Assembly: GCA_964471755.1 (NCBI GenBank)
Contig: CAYYJM010000017.1
Coordinates: 1-43,822, forward strand
From: CAYYJM01 sp964471755
GTDB taxonomy: Bacteria > Planctomycetota > Planctomycetia > Gemmatales > Gemmataceae
Length of the DNA: 43,822 nucleotides
Reading direction: 5' to 3'
This document shows, piece by piece, positions 14,667 through 22,842 of this stretch. The stretch's first letter is position 1. The number at the start of each line of letters is the position of its first letter. The notes below the pieces were generated by a model. That model saw only the letters and a list, made by a program, of their open reading frames with translations, did no database searches and had not been told where the DNA came from. The position numbers were made by a program, and so were the translations under genes.

Positions 14667-16253
14667 TCACTCCTCGAGTGCTTCCGGCTTCGTCTCGGGC
14701 AGGAAGTACGACCCGATGAAGCCGATCAGGTAGACGAACGTGCCGACGATGGCCGAGGCGTAGGCCAGCCGGACGGCGTCCTGCACCACCGGGTTGGGCA
14801 TCTCGACCGGCATGTAGCCGGACAGGATGCTCACGATGGCAGCGAACGACGTGCCGATCATCCGACCTCCGACGTTGGCGGCCATGCTCTCGCCGGTCCC
14901 GCGCAGATGGACCGGATAGGCCATCGGCAGGTAGTTGCCCCAGAAGCTGAACTGGGCCACGGTGAACAGGCCGACGAGGAAGATCCCCAGATGGAGCGTC
15001 GTGACCGGCATCTCGCCGATCGAAAAGAGCGTGATGTTTTGGACGGTCAGGTACGCGAACACGATCGGCAGGAGGATCAGGCCCGGTAGCTGGAAGAAGC
15101 GAAGCAGGCTCTGCCGGCTGACGAACCCGACGATGATCAGCGCGAGGAGGAACCGCCCGACGAGGCCACCGATCTCCTGCCAGAGGGAGTACTTGCCAGC
15201 GGTGGCGGCGGTCAGCGCTCGCAGGTCCTTGCCGCGTTGCTGGAGAAGTCCGCCCCGCTCGGCCTTCAGTTTGCCCTGAGCCTCCGTGTCGCCGTCTTTC
15301 TCGGCCTGGGCCAGGTTCTTCGCCACGGCGGCCAGCTTCGGCTGATACTTGTCCCAGACGTCCTCGACCTTCTCGCGCGTTCCAGGCAGGGCCGGCACGA
15401 TCTGCGGCAGCTGCTGGATCGCCCCGAAGGCCGCTCCGTAGCTGCACGCGACCAGAATGGTCGTGACGATGGTTGTCCGGGCCAGGGCCGGACTGAACAG
15501 TTCGCGGAGGCTCGGCCGACGCAGCGTCCCGGCCTCCTTCTTCTCCCGCCAGACCGGCGACTCCGGCAGGAACGGCCGGATGAGAATCAGCGGGATGGCC
15601 GGGATCAGACCCGACATGAGCGTATAGCGCCAGGTGGCGTGCGGATCGCCAATCGTCCCGAACGTCCCCTGCAGGGCCTCCGGAATGACGATCGCCGGCA
15701 GAAACCGGGCGTAGTGATCGATGAGCAGGAAAACCGCCCCGATCATGAAGCCGCCGACCGACGAGAAGGCCTGCGTGTAGCCCAGGGCCCGCTCGCGCTG
15801 GTGTGGGTTGGGGAACAACTCCGCCAGCCAGGCGATCGCCGCCACGAACTCGACGCAGACGCCGATGAAGGTCGTCGTGCGCAGGATCAACAGCATCCAC
15901 ATGCTCGTCGAGAAGCCGGACAGAAACGCCGAGACGGCGTAGAGCAGGATACTCCAGGTCAGAACGGCTCGCCGACCAAAGCGATCGGTCAGCCAGCCGC
16001 CGGCCAGACCGAACAGACCACCGGCCATGGCCGGAATCCAGAACATCATTGCTCGCCAGTGGTTGAACTCCGGGCTCCCCGGCGTCACCCCTGGCAGAAT
16101 CTCGCGCAGCGCTCCTGGCAGGACGAGCGGCAGCATGAGCAGTTCGTAGATGTCGAACGCGAAACCGATGGCCGCCATGATCAGGATGAGCCAGACGGTG
16201 AAGGTCAGCGGCTTCGGCGGCGGAACATTGGCGGGAATGCTGGCGGTTGACAC
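14667..16253 (-). CDS. MFS transporter with a cytoplasmic coiled-coil insertion
   Basis: A 528-aa major facilitator. The N-terminal half shows the loop 2-3 signature GGWLTDRFGRRAVL, and loop 4-5 contains LAELFPNPHQRERALGYTQA as in the sugar/SHS subfamilies. There are about 12 membrane helices. Unusually, the cytoplasmic region after the sixth or seventh helix (residues ~280-350) contains a long charged helical insert (KYQPKLAAVAKNLAQAEKDG onwards) that reads as a coiled coil. The gene ends 13 nt before the glycosyltransferase start, so it may be the first gene of that operon. The substrate is unknown. Confidence 0.85.
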   Translation of the reverse strand: MSTASIPANVPPPKPLTFTVWLILIMAAIGFAFDIYELLMLPLVLPGALREILPGVTPGSPEFNHWRAMMFWIPAMAGGLFGLAGGWLTDRFGRRAVLTWSILLYAVSAFLSGFSTSMWMLLILRTTTFIGVCVEFVAAIAWLAELFPNPHQRERALGYTQAFSSVGGFMIGAVFLLIDHYARFLPAIVIPEALQGTFGTIGDPHATWRYTLMSGLIPAIPLILIRPFLPESPVWREKKEAGTLRRPSLRELFSPALARTTIVTTILVACSYGAAFGAIQQLPQIVPALPGTREKVEDVWDKYQPKLAAVAKNLAQAEKDGDTEAQGKLKAERGGLLQQRGKDLRALTAATAGKYSLWQEIGGLVGRFLLALIIVGFVSRQSLLRFFQLPGLILLPIVFAYLTVQNITLFSIGEMPVTTLHLGIFLVGLFTVAQFSFWGNYLPMAYPVHLRGTGESMAANVGGRMIGTSFAAIVSILSGYMPVEMPNPVVQDAVRLAYASAIVGTFVYLIGFIGSYFLPETKPEALEE

Positions 16254-16362
16254 GCGGGAGTCTCCTGTCCGGCAGGGTGGCAGGCGGGTCAGGTGGGCCG
16301 GGCGTCACTGGCCCGTCCCCCCACCATGATAGAAAGACCGTCCCCCGGCGACGACGGCAGAC

Positions 16363-17706
16363 TCACTTCCGCCGCAGGTCGATGCACACGCCGGTTTCCT
16401 CGCTCCGCACCAGCAGGCGTCCCTGGGCGACCACCGGCATCGTCCAGCAGCGTCGGCCGCGAAACACGCGGCCACCCAGCGACGGCGTGAACTCGCGTTC
16501 CCGGCTCGCCGGCCCGATGCCGATCTCGCCATCCTCGCCGAAGACGACCAGATGATCGCCCAGGGCGCAGAGGGCCCCCTTGCGGAAACCGCTTCGCCGC
16601 CACTTCACCTTCCCGGTTCGCAGATCCAGGCCGACCAGGCGGGATTCATCGAAGCCGTAGAGGTAGTCGCCGATCCGCACCGGCGAGCCGAAATGGCTAC
16701 AGAGCTGGTCCCCCTGGTAGACGGCCTCGACGGCGAGCGTCCCGTCGTCGCGCGGCCGAAGGTGGAGCAGGGCACAGCCCTGGTTGTACCCGGACGAGAT
16801 GAAGACGTAGTGACGGACCTTCTCGCCCTGGCGGGTGCGGAACAGGATCGGCGTCGAGGGATTGAGACCGTAGGCGGTCGGCCACGGATAGGAGAACAGT
16901 TCCCGACCATCGGTCAGGTTCCATCCCGTGAGCGCCTCGGCGGTGAACAGGACGATGACCTTCCGGCCGGCGATCGTGGTCACCATCGGCGAACTGTAGC
17001 CGACCGAGTCGTTCCCCGCCCGCCAGACATCCTCGCCGGTGTCGGCCCGGCAGGCGACGACCGCGGCATCCGGCCCACCCGGATTGAGCAGGAGCAGGCC
17101 GTCCTCGACCATGGGCGAGAAGGTTGCTCCGCGCTTGGGAATCGGTGCCGCGTAGGCTTTCTGGAAGTCCTTCTCCCAGACGAGCTTGCCGTCCTCGATG
17201 AGGCGGCACTGAAGTCGGCCATTGATGCCGACCGTGTAGATCTTGCCGGCGACGACACACGGCGTCGAGCGCGGCCCGCTGGAATACTCGAAGCTGGCCG
17301 AGACGGGCGAGCGCTGTTCCCAGCGCGATTCGCCCGAGTTCAGATCGACGCAGCGGAGAACCTCGTCGTTGTCATGGCGAAAGAAGTAGTAGACCCGCTC
17401 CGCGACGACGACCGGCGCGGACCAGCCCTCGCCGAGTTCGACCTCCCAGGCCCAGTCGGGTCCGCGAGCCGGCCAGGATTCGATGAGCGGGAAGGGCAGG
17501 GCATGGCCATCGCGACGCTGACCACGCCACTGTGGCCAGTCGGCTCCGACGAGTGGTTCTTCCTCCAGGAACTCGGCCGTGGCCAACTCGGCGACGAGAT
17601 TGACGTTCTGCTCGAACCGACCGTGGGCGACGAGATACTGCCAGACCGCCCAGCCGGCAAAGCCGACCAGAAGAACGCCACCGGCCCGGATCATCCACTT
17701 GTGCAT
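16363..17706 (-). CDS. Membrane-anchored PQQ-like beta-propeller protein
   Basis: A 447-aa protein starting MHKWMIRAGGVLLVGFAGWA, an N-terminal membrane anchor or signal. A propeller domain follows that opens with the planctomycete-typical DWPQWRGQRRDG. Repeats include RCVDLNSGESRWEQ, LVWEKDFQKAY, ACRADTGEDVWRAG and VGLDLRTGKVKWRRSG, all of the PQQ/WD-like A-x-D-x-x-T-G-x-x-x-W type. No catalytic or cofactor residues of true PQQ dehydrogenases stand out, so it is probably a structural or binding protein outside the cytoplasm. The frame stays open upstream to 18003, but that part overlaps a palindromic repeat. GGGAG precedes ATG 17706. Confidence 0.8.
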   Translation of the reverse strand: MHKWMIRAGGVLLVGFAGWAVWQYLVAHGRFEQNVNLVAELATAEFLEEEPLVGADWPQWRGQRRDGHALPFPLIESWPARGPDWAWEVELGEGWSAPVVVAERVYYFFRHDNDEVLRCVDLNSGESRWEQRSPVSASFEYSSGPRSTPCVVAGKIYTVGINGRLQCRLIEDGKLVWEKDFQKAYAAPIPKRGATFSPMVEDGLLLLNPGGPDAAVVACRADTGEDVWRAGNDSVGYSSPMVTTIAGRKVIVLFTAEALTGWNLTDGRELFSYPWPTAYGLNPSTPILFRTRQGEKVRHYVFISSGYNQGCALLHLRPRDDGTLAVEAVYQGDQLCSHFGSPVRIGDYLYGFDESRLVGLDLRTGKVKWRRSGFRKGALCALGDHLVVFGEDGEIGIGPASREREFTPSLGGRVFRGRRCWTMPVVAQGRLLVRSEETGVCIDLRRK

Positions 17707-17742
17707 GACGGCTCTCCCTCGCCTGGTGCCCTTGAACATCGT

Positions 17743-17876
17743 AGTTCTACTGTGGCGTTTGGCGAGCGGCGCGGCGTCAGCCCGCCGTTTCTTCCTTCCC
17801 GTCACCGCCGGGCTGACGCTCGCGGAAAGAACCGGCGGGCTAACGCCGCGCCGCTCGCCAACACCTACGGTAGAAG
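17743..17876. repeat. Dispersed palindromic element, copy 1
   Basis: An imperfect inverted repeat of about 50-bp arms (17743-17794 and 17822-17876) around a short centre. The arm core is GGCGAGCGGCGCGGCGT followed by C/TAGCCCGCCG. The reverse complement of this whole element matches the partial element at 43743-43822, so both are copies of one sequence in opposite orientation. The arms also share GGCGAGCG...GGCGT(T/C)AGCCC with the hairpin at 40042-40122. It sits between divergent genes 17706(-) and 17904(+). Confidence 0.8.
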
Positions 17877-17903
17877 AGCCGGGAGCGCCTGGAGGAATGA
17901 TCG

Positions 17904-18800
17904 ATGAGCGGCCCCGTACTTTCCCCACCTGGACAGCGTCTCCGCGAGGCCTGGGCCGTCGGCCCGGTCCAGGTGCCTGGCGTCTTCTGTCCCCTGGTCG
18001 CACGCCTGGCCGAACGTCTCGGCTTCCGGGCCATCTACCTGTCCGGCGCTGCCCTGTCCGCCTCGCTCGGTCTGCCGGATGTCGGCCTCGTCACCCTGAC
18101 CGAGTTCGCCGACGAGGCTCGCCGTATCTGCCAGGCGACCACCCTTCCCCTGCTCTGCGATGCCGACACCGGCTTCGGCAACGCCCTCAACGTCGAACGC
18201 ACCGTTCGCCTGTATGAGACCGCCGGCGCGGCCGGGCTCCACCTCGAAGACCAGGTGCTGCCCAAACGCTGCGGCCATCTCTCCGGCAAGGGTCTGATCG
18301 ATGCCGAGGCCATGTGCCAGAAGATCCGTGCCGCCGTCGCCGCTCGCACCGATCCCTCGTTCGTCCTCATGGCCCGCACCGACGCCCGCGGCGTGACCGA
18401 CATGGACGACGCCCTCCGCCGGGCCCGGATGTATCTCGATGCCGGAGCCGACGCGATCTTTCCCGAGGCGCTCAAGGGACCCGAGGAGTTCGCTCACTTC
18501 GCGCGTGAACTCCACGGCGACCGCCCCCCTGGAGCGATTCCACTGCTGGCCAACATGACCGAGTTCGGCAAGAGCCCACTGCTCGACCTGGCCGAACTGG
18601 GCCGGCTCGGCTACCGCCTGATCCTCTACCCGGTCACGTCCTTGCGCTCGGCTCTTCTGGCCGTGAAGGAGACGTTGCTCGACATCCGTGACAAGGGCCA
18701 TCAGCGTGACCGCGTCGAGCGGATGCTCACACGGCAAGAACTCTACGACCTGCTCGGCTACGACGATTACGAGGCCCGCGATCGGGCGTTTTTCGGATAA
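17904..18800 (+). CDS. prpB: Methylisocitrate lyase (isocitrate lyase/PEP mutase family)
   Basis: A 298-aa TIM-barrel enzyme expected to split 2-methylisocitrate into pyruvate and succinate in the methylcitrate cycle of propionate breakdown. The active-site motif KRCGH is at residues 121-125, the same place as in PrpB proteins. DADTGFGN provides the Mg-binding Asp residues and ARTDARG is the family strand. The length (about 295) is that of PrpB, not of the longer glyoxylate-cycle isocitrate lyase. The start has GGAGG 8 nt upstream. It lies 13 nt before the citrate synthase gene. Confidence 0.88.
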   Translation: MSGPVLSPPGQRLREAWAVGPVQVPGVFCPLVARLAERLGFRAIYLSGAALSASLGLPDVGLVTLTEFADEARRICQATTLPLLCDADTGFGNALNVERTVRLYETAGAAGLHLEDQVLPKRCGHLSGKGLIDAEAMCQKIRAAVAARTDPSFVLMARTDARGVTDMDDALRRARMYLDAGADAIFPEALKGPEEFAHFARELHGDRPPGAIPLLANMTEFGKSPLLDLAELGRLGYRLILYPVTSLRSALLAVKETLLDIRDKGHQRDRVERMLTRQELYDLLGYDDYEARDRAFFG

Positions 18801-18813
18801 ATGAGGAATTCCC

Positions 18814-19938
18814 ATGTCCACTCCTGCCACCGAGATCTACTCTCCCGGCCTCGAAGGCGTCATCGCTGGCGAGACCGCCATCTCGACCATCACCGAGGGC
18901 CTCGCCTATCGCGGCTATCCGGTGACCGAGCTGGCCGAACGCTGCTCGTTCGACGAGGTCGCCTACCTGCTCCTGCACGGCGATCTGCCCACGAAGCAGC
19001 AACAGACCGACTTCACCGCCCGCGTGGCGAAGGCTCGCTCGCTGCCTGAACCGCTCTACCAACTCCTGCGGCATCTACCGCCGGCGACGAACAGCATGGA
19101 CGCCCTGCGCAGCGCCGTCAGCGTCCTGGCCCATTTCGATCCCGACGTGGACGGCGGTCCCGAGACGACCCTCGCGAAGGCCGAACGCCTGCTCGGTCAG
19201 ATTCCCGTGGCCGTGGCGGCACAGTATCGCCTGGCTCGCCACCTGGAGCCGGTGCCACCCCGGCCCGACCTGGCCCACGCGGCCCACTTCCTCTACCTGC
19301 TTCGCGGCAGCGAGGCGACGCCCTTCGACGTGCGCGCCCTCGACGTGTCGCTGATCCTCTACGCTGAACACGAGTTCAATGCCTCGACGTTCACCGCTCG
19401 CGTTGTCACCTCGACCGAGTCGGATCTCCACTCGGCCATCGTGGCGGCGATCGGTGCCCTCAAGGGCCGACTCCACGGCGGAGCCAACGAGAAGGTCATG
19501 GACGTCCTCAAGGCGGCCGGTGGACCGGGTACGGCCGAGGCGTGGCTGCGAGCGGCCATGTCCCGCAAGGAGCGCGTCATGGGCTTCGGCCACCGCGTCT
19601 ACAAGGCCGGCGATGTGCGAGCCCGCATCCTCAAGGAGTACGCTCGCCAGGCCGCCGAGGCGCGCGGTCTGACCCAGTGGGAGGAGACGGCCGCCGTCTT
19701 CGAGCGCATTCTCGGCGACGAGAAGCACCTCTTTCCGAACCTCGACTGGCCGGCCGGCCGGTTGTACCACGCGATGGGCCTGGAGATTCCGCTCTACACG
19801 CCGATTTTCGTCATGGCTCGCGTCGCCGGCTGGGCGGCTCACGTCGCCGAGCAGCAGGCGAACAACCGTCTGATCCGGCCGCGCTCACGCTACACCGGCC
19901 CGGCGATGCGATCGGTGCCTTGCGGAGAAAATTCGTGA
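18814..19938 (+). CDS. prpC: Citrate/2-methylcitrate synthase
   Basis: A 374-aa type I citrate synthase-family enzyme. LHGGANEKVMDVL contains the first catalytic His, MGFGHRVYKAGDVRA (near residue 255) the second His and oxaloacetate-binding Arg, and PNLDWPAG the catalytic Asp. RPRSRYTGP at the C-terminus is the CoA/citrate-binding arginine region. Pairing with prpB 13 nt upstream favours 2-methylcitrate synthase (propionyl-CoA plus oxaloacetate), though such enzymes often also use acetyl-CoA. No prpD/acnD-type dehydratase follows; it would have to be encoded elsewhere. Confidence 0.85.
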   Translation: MSTPATEIYSPGLEGVIAGETAISTITEGLAYRGYPVTELAERCSFDEVAYLLLHGDLPTKQQQTDFTARVAKARSLPEPLYQLLRHLPPATNSMDALRSAVSVLAHFDPDVDGGPETTLAKAERLLGQIPVAVAAQYRLARHLEPVPPRPDLAHAAHFLYLLRGSEATPFDVRALDVSLILYAEHEFNASTFTARVVTSTESDLHSAIVAAIGALKGRLHGGANEKVMDVLKAAGGPGTAEAWLRAAMSRKERVMGFGHRVYKAGDVRARILKEYARQAAEARGLTQWEETAAVFERILGDEKHLFPNLDWPAGRLYHAMGLEIPLYTPIFVMARVAGWAAHVAEQQANNRLIRPRSRYTGPAMRSVPCGENS

Positions 19939-20022
19939 GACCCTGGCGACGCTTGCGGGTTTAATCCCACAACCTACTCCCTGGGCGATTCGCCCGCATT
20001 TCCTCGTTCGGAGGATTGTCTC

Positions 20023-21381
20023 GTGCGGTTTCGTTCCATCGTTGGTGTCGCCGTCCTGGCCCTCGCCGTCCTCTCGATCAGCGAGGGCGACAGCCAGGCG
20101 CAGTTCGGCGGGTTCGACATGAAGAACCCCGACAGCTTCTTCAATCGTTATGCCCAGGCTCAGGGCACCAAGGACGAGCTGGTCATCGACAAGGTCCAGA
20201 GCCGGATGGACCCTGAGATGTCGACCAAGATGAAGACGTACGCCGCTCAGGCTGGCATCTCCAACGGCAAGTTGACCAAGGCTCAGTTTGCCGACTTCTG
20301 GACGAAGGTCGCCGCGCCGCAGATGGAGGAGCGCATGAAGCAGCGCGGCGGCGGCTTCTTCGGTAAAGGCGGCGGAGGTCCGGGCGGCGGCTTCAACAAG
20401 GGACCGGGCGGCCCTGGCGGCGCTCCCTCGTTCCCGGGCGGCGGCCCGCCCGGCTCTGGCGGTCCCGGCGGCGGCTTCGGCGGCTTCAACAAGGGTCCGG
20501 GCGGTCCTGGTGGTGGCTTCGGTGGTTTCAACCGGGGACCGGGCGGTCCTCCTTCTCCGATGCCGCCGACCACGCCCGCTCCGACGGGGGAGAAGACGGC
20601 CGGCAACACCAGCGACAAGGACAAGGCTCCGGGTGCCTCCAGCGGATACCAGCCGCAACCCTTCGACGAGGAGGAGGCCAAGAGCTACTTCAAACGCATG
20701 GACTCGGACGGTAATGGCTCCCTCAACGACCATGAGTACGAACGGAGCAACATCCGCCGCGAGATGGACCGGTGGGACACCAACAAGAACAACGTCGTTG
20801 AACTGACCGAGTGGATCGCCTACATGAAGGAACGCCACAACAAACGGGAGGAGGAGCGCAAGCAATGGGAGGATTTCCGGGCCGCGCGCAACGGTGGAAC
20901 CACCCCAGGCACCCCGGCCGTCCCTGCTCCCTACGTGCCGACCGTGCCCGTGCCGTTCCAGCTCGACCGGCCAGTCGTCATCCGTGCCGACAACCTGCCC
21001 AAGGAACTGCCGGCCTGGTTCAAGGAACTCAACACGGATAACGATGCCCAGGTCAGCCTGGCCGAATGGCGTGCCAAGGAGCGGGACCACAACGAGTTCC
21101 GTAACTTCGATCGCAATGGCGATGGTCTGATCACCGTCGATGAAGTCCTCTGGTACACCCGCAACGCGGATCGCCTGACCGGCATCACGCCGACCGGCCC
21201 AATGGCTCCGGCAATCAGCACGGCCACCAAGTCGGGCCTGGAAAAGAGCGGTGGCCCCTCCCCCGAGAAGGGCAAGGGTGCCTGGGGTGGCTTCGGTGGT
21301 CGCAGTCGGGGCAATAAGGGCGGTGGCAAGGATAGTCCCTCCAAGGACGCTCCTCGCAAGGAATTTCCCCGCCGGCCCTGA
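20023..21381 (+). CDS. Secreted EF-hand protein with Gly/Pro-rich linker
   Basis: A 452-aa exported protein. It has an N-terminal signal (MRFRSIVGVAVLALAVLSI, cleavage probably near SQAQF), a helical region, a Gly/Pro/Phe-rich low-complexity stretch of about residues 108-190 with repeated GGFNKGPGG units, then calcium-binding EF-hand loops. DSDGNGSLNDHE and DRNGDGLITVDE are canonical; DTNKNNVVELTE and NTDNDAQVSLAE are near-canonical. The C-terminus is basic and disordered. The start is GTG 20023 with GGAGG upstream. Such EF-hand proteins are a planctomycete hallmark and probably bind calcium at the cell surface. Confidence 0.85.
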   Translation: MRFRSIVGVAVLALAVLSISEGDSQAQFGGFDMKNPDSFFNRYAQAQGTKDELVIDKVQSRMDPEMSTKMKTYAAQAGISNGKLTKAQFADFWTKVAAPQMEERMKQRGGGFFGKGGGGPGGGFNKGPGGPGGAPSFPGGGPPGSGGPGGGFGGFNKGPGGPGGGFGGFNRGPGGPPSPMPPTTPAPTGEKTAGNTSDKDKAPGASSGYQPQPFDEEEAKSYFKRMDSDGNGSLNDHEYERSNIRREMDRWDTNKNNVVELTEWIAYMKERHNKREEERKQWEDFRAARNGGTTPGTPAVPAPYVPTVPVPFQLDRPVVIRADNLPKELPAWFKELNTDNDAQVSLAEWRAKERDHNEFRNFDRNGDGLITVDEVLWYTRNADRLTGITPTGPMAPAISTATKSGLEKSGGPSPEKGKGAWGGFGGRSRGNKGGGKDSPSKDAPRKEFPRRP

Positions 21382-21404
21382 GTGAAGGCCGCGCGTTTGC
21401 CAAC

Positions 21405-21437
21405 GACCAGTCCGGGGCAAATTGACCCGGGCTGGTC
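21405..21437 (+). terminator. Hairpin after the EF-hand gene, possible terminator
   Basis: Bases 21405-21416 pair with 21426-21437 over 12 positions (one G-U wobble) around a 9-nt loop. The hairpin lies 24 nt after the EF-hand stop and before the candidate promoter of the next operon. No T-run follows, so it may be a weak terminator or an mRNA 3' end stabiliser. Confidence 0.45.
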
Positions 21438-21455
21438 ATTCCTTGCGCCAGCCGC

Positions 21456-21483
21456 TTGCATCCGACGCCGTCGTTGCTACGAT
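21456..21483 (+). promoter_or_regulatory. Candidate promoter of the radical SAM-terpenoid operon
   Basis: TTGCAT (21456-21461) and TACGAT (21478-21483) are separated by 16 nt, about 37 nt before the ATG at 21520 and after the hairpin at 21405-21437. The match to sigma-70 consensus is partial. Confidence 0.35.
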
Positions 21484-21519
21484 GGTCTACGCCGACGCCC
21501 GCCTCAGGAGCCGCCAGCC

Positions 21520-22842
21520 ATGACCACAACCTCCTCCCAGGAAAAGACCGGCCTGGGCAACTACTTCGTTGCCAACTACCCGCCGTTCTCGTTCTGGAAA
21601 GCCGAGCATCTCCCGGCCGCGCAGGCTGTCCTGGAGGCAGCGCCCGCGCCGGAGACGCCCCTGGGGCTGTATCTCCATATCCCGTTCTGTCGCAAACGCT
21701 GCAAGTTCTGCTACTTCCGCGTCTACACCGACAAGAACGCCCGCGACATCGAGACCTACGTCGATGCCCTGGCCGCCGAGGTCGCTCTCTGCGCGAAGAC
21801 CCCGATCATCGGCGGTCGGCCACTCAAGTACGTCTACTTCGGCGGCGGCACGCCCTCCTACCTGAGTGCCACCCAGCTCCGCAATCTGTTCTCGAAGGTG
21901 AAGGAGCATCTCCCCTGGGACGGAGCCGACGAGGTTACCTTCGAGTGCGAACCGGGCACGCTTCAACAGCACAAGCTCGAAACCCTCCACGAGATGGGCG
22001 TCACCCGCCTCAGCCTCGGCATCGAGAACTTCGACCCGAAGATCCTCGAGTTCAACGGCCGGGCTCACCTTGAAGAAGAGGTCTATCGCGCCTACGGCTG
22101 GGCTCGTGAGATCGGCTTCAACCAGATCAACATCGACCTGATCGCCGGCATGGTCGGCGAAAGCTGGGCGAACTGGGAACGCTGCGTCCAGAAGACCATC
22201 GACCTGGCTCCCGAGAGCGTGACCATCTACCAGATGGAACTGCCCTACAACACGACCTTCTCGAAGGAACTTCAGGTTCTGGGCCAGGATGCGCCGCCGG
22301 CGATGGAGATCGCTGACTGGCCGACGAAGCGGGCCTGGGTCGATTACGCCTTCAACACCATGCAGGCGGCCGGCTACAAGGTGTCGAGTGCCTACACGCT
22401 GGTGAAGAACGACCAGGTCAAGTTCGTCTACCGGGACAGTCTCTGGCACGGGGCCGACATGTTCGGCACCGGCGTGGCCTCGTTCGGTCACCTGCACGGC
22501 GTCCACGTTCAGAACGTCGATACCTGGGAGCAGTACGTCGGTTTACTCCAGCAGGGTAAACTGCCGCTGGGTCGGGCTCTGCCGGTCGGTCCGCGCGAAC
22601 GGCTCATCCGCGAGATGATCCTGCAACTGAAGACGACCCGGCTCGATCCCGCATACTTCATGAAGAAGTTCGGCGTGGACATTACGACCGAGTTCGCCGC
22701 CGGCTGGCAGGAACTGGCCAGGGCCGGCCATCTGACCGTGACGCCGACTGAGATCAACCTGACGCGCCAGGGAATGCTCGTCGCCGATCGACTCTTGCCG
22801 ACGTTCTTCGACCCGCAGTATCGCAGCGATCGGTACACCTGA
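21520..22842 (+). CDS. HemN/HemW-like radical SAM protein
   Basis: A 440-aa radical SAM enzyme. The cluster motif CRKRCKFC (Cys57, Cys61, Cys64; CX3CX2C) follows LYLHIPF as in HemN/HemW. YFGGGTPSYLS supplies the GGE-like SAM motif and VTRLSLGIENFDPKILEFNGR matches the coproporphyrinogen oxidase-like family. A C-terminal HemN-type domain is present (PVGPRERLIREMILQLK). The family includes haem-related enzymes and class C methyltransferases, so the reaction cannot be assigned from sequence. AGGAG precedes ATG 21520. Its stop overlaps the start of the lipoyl protein (TGATG). Being first in an operon with a lipoyl carrier, ferredoxin and cyclase argues against routine haem synthesis. Confidence 0.85.
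   Translation: MTTTSSQEKTGLGNYFVANYPPFSFWKAEHLPAAQAVLEAAPAPETPLGLYLHIPFCRKRCKFCYFRVYTDKNARDIETYVDALAAEVALCAKTPIIGGRPLKYVYFGGGTPSYLSATQLRNLFSKVKEHLPWDGADEVTFECEPGTLQQHKLETLHEMGVTRLSLGIENFDPKILEFNGRAHLEEEVYRAYGWAREIGFNQINIDLIAGMVGESWANWERCVQKTIDLAPESVTIYQMELPYNTTFSKELQVLGQDAPPAMEIADWPTKRAWVDYAFNTMQAAGYKVSSAYTLVKNDQVKFVYRDSLWHGADMFGTGVASFGHLHGVHVQNVDTWEQYVGLLQQGKLPLGRALPVGPRERLIREMILQLKTTRLDPAYFMKKFGVDITTEFAAGWQELARAGHLTVTPTEINLTRQGMLVADRLLPTFFDPQYRSDRYT

Noticed and set aside
20283..20681. Minus-strand Pro/Gly-rich frame resembling a collagen-like protein
   Set aside because: It is the complement of the Gly/Pro-rich linker of the EF-hand gene; GGC/GCC codons read as Pro/Gly on the other strand.
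21520..22842. Naming the radical SAM protein hemN or hemW
   Set aside because: The family is functionally mixed, and the operon context (lipoyl carrier, terpene cyclase) does not support haem synthesis or haem chaperoning.
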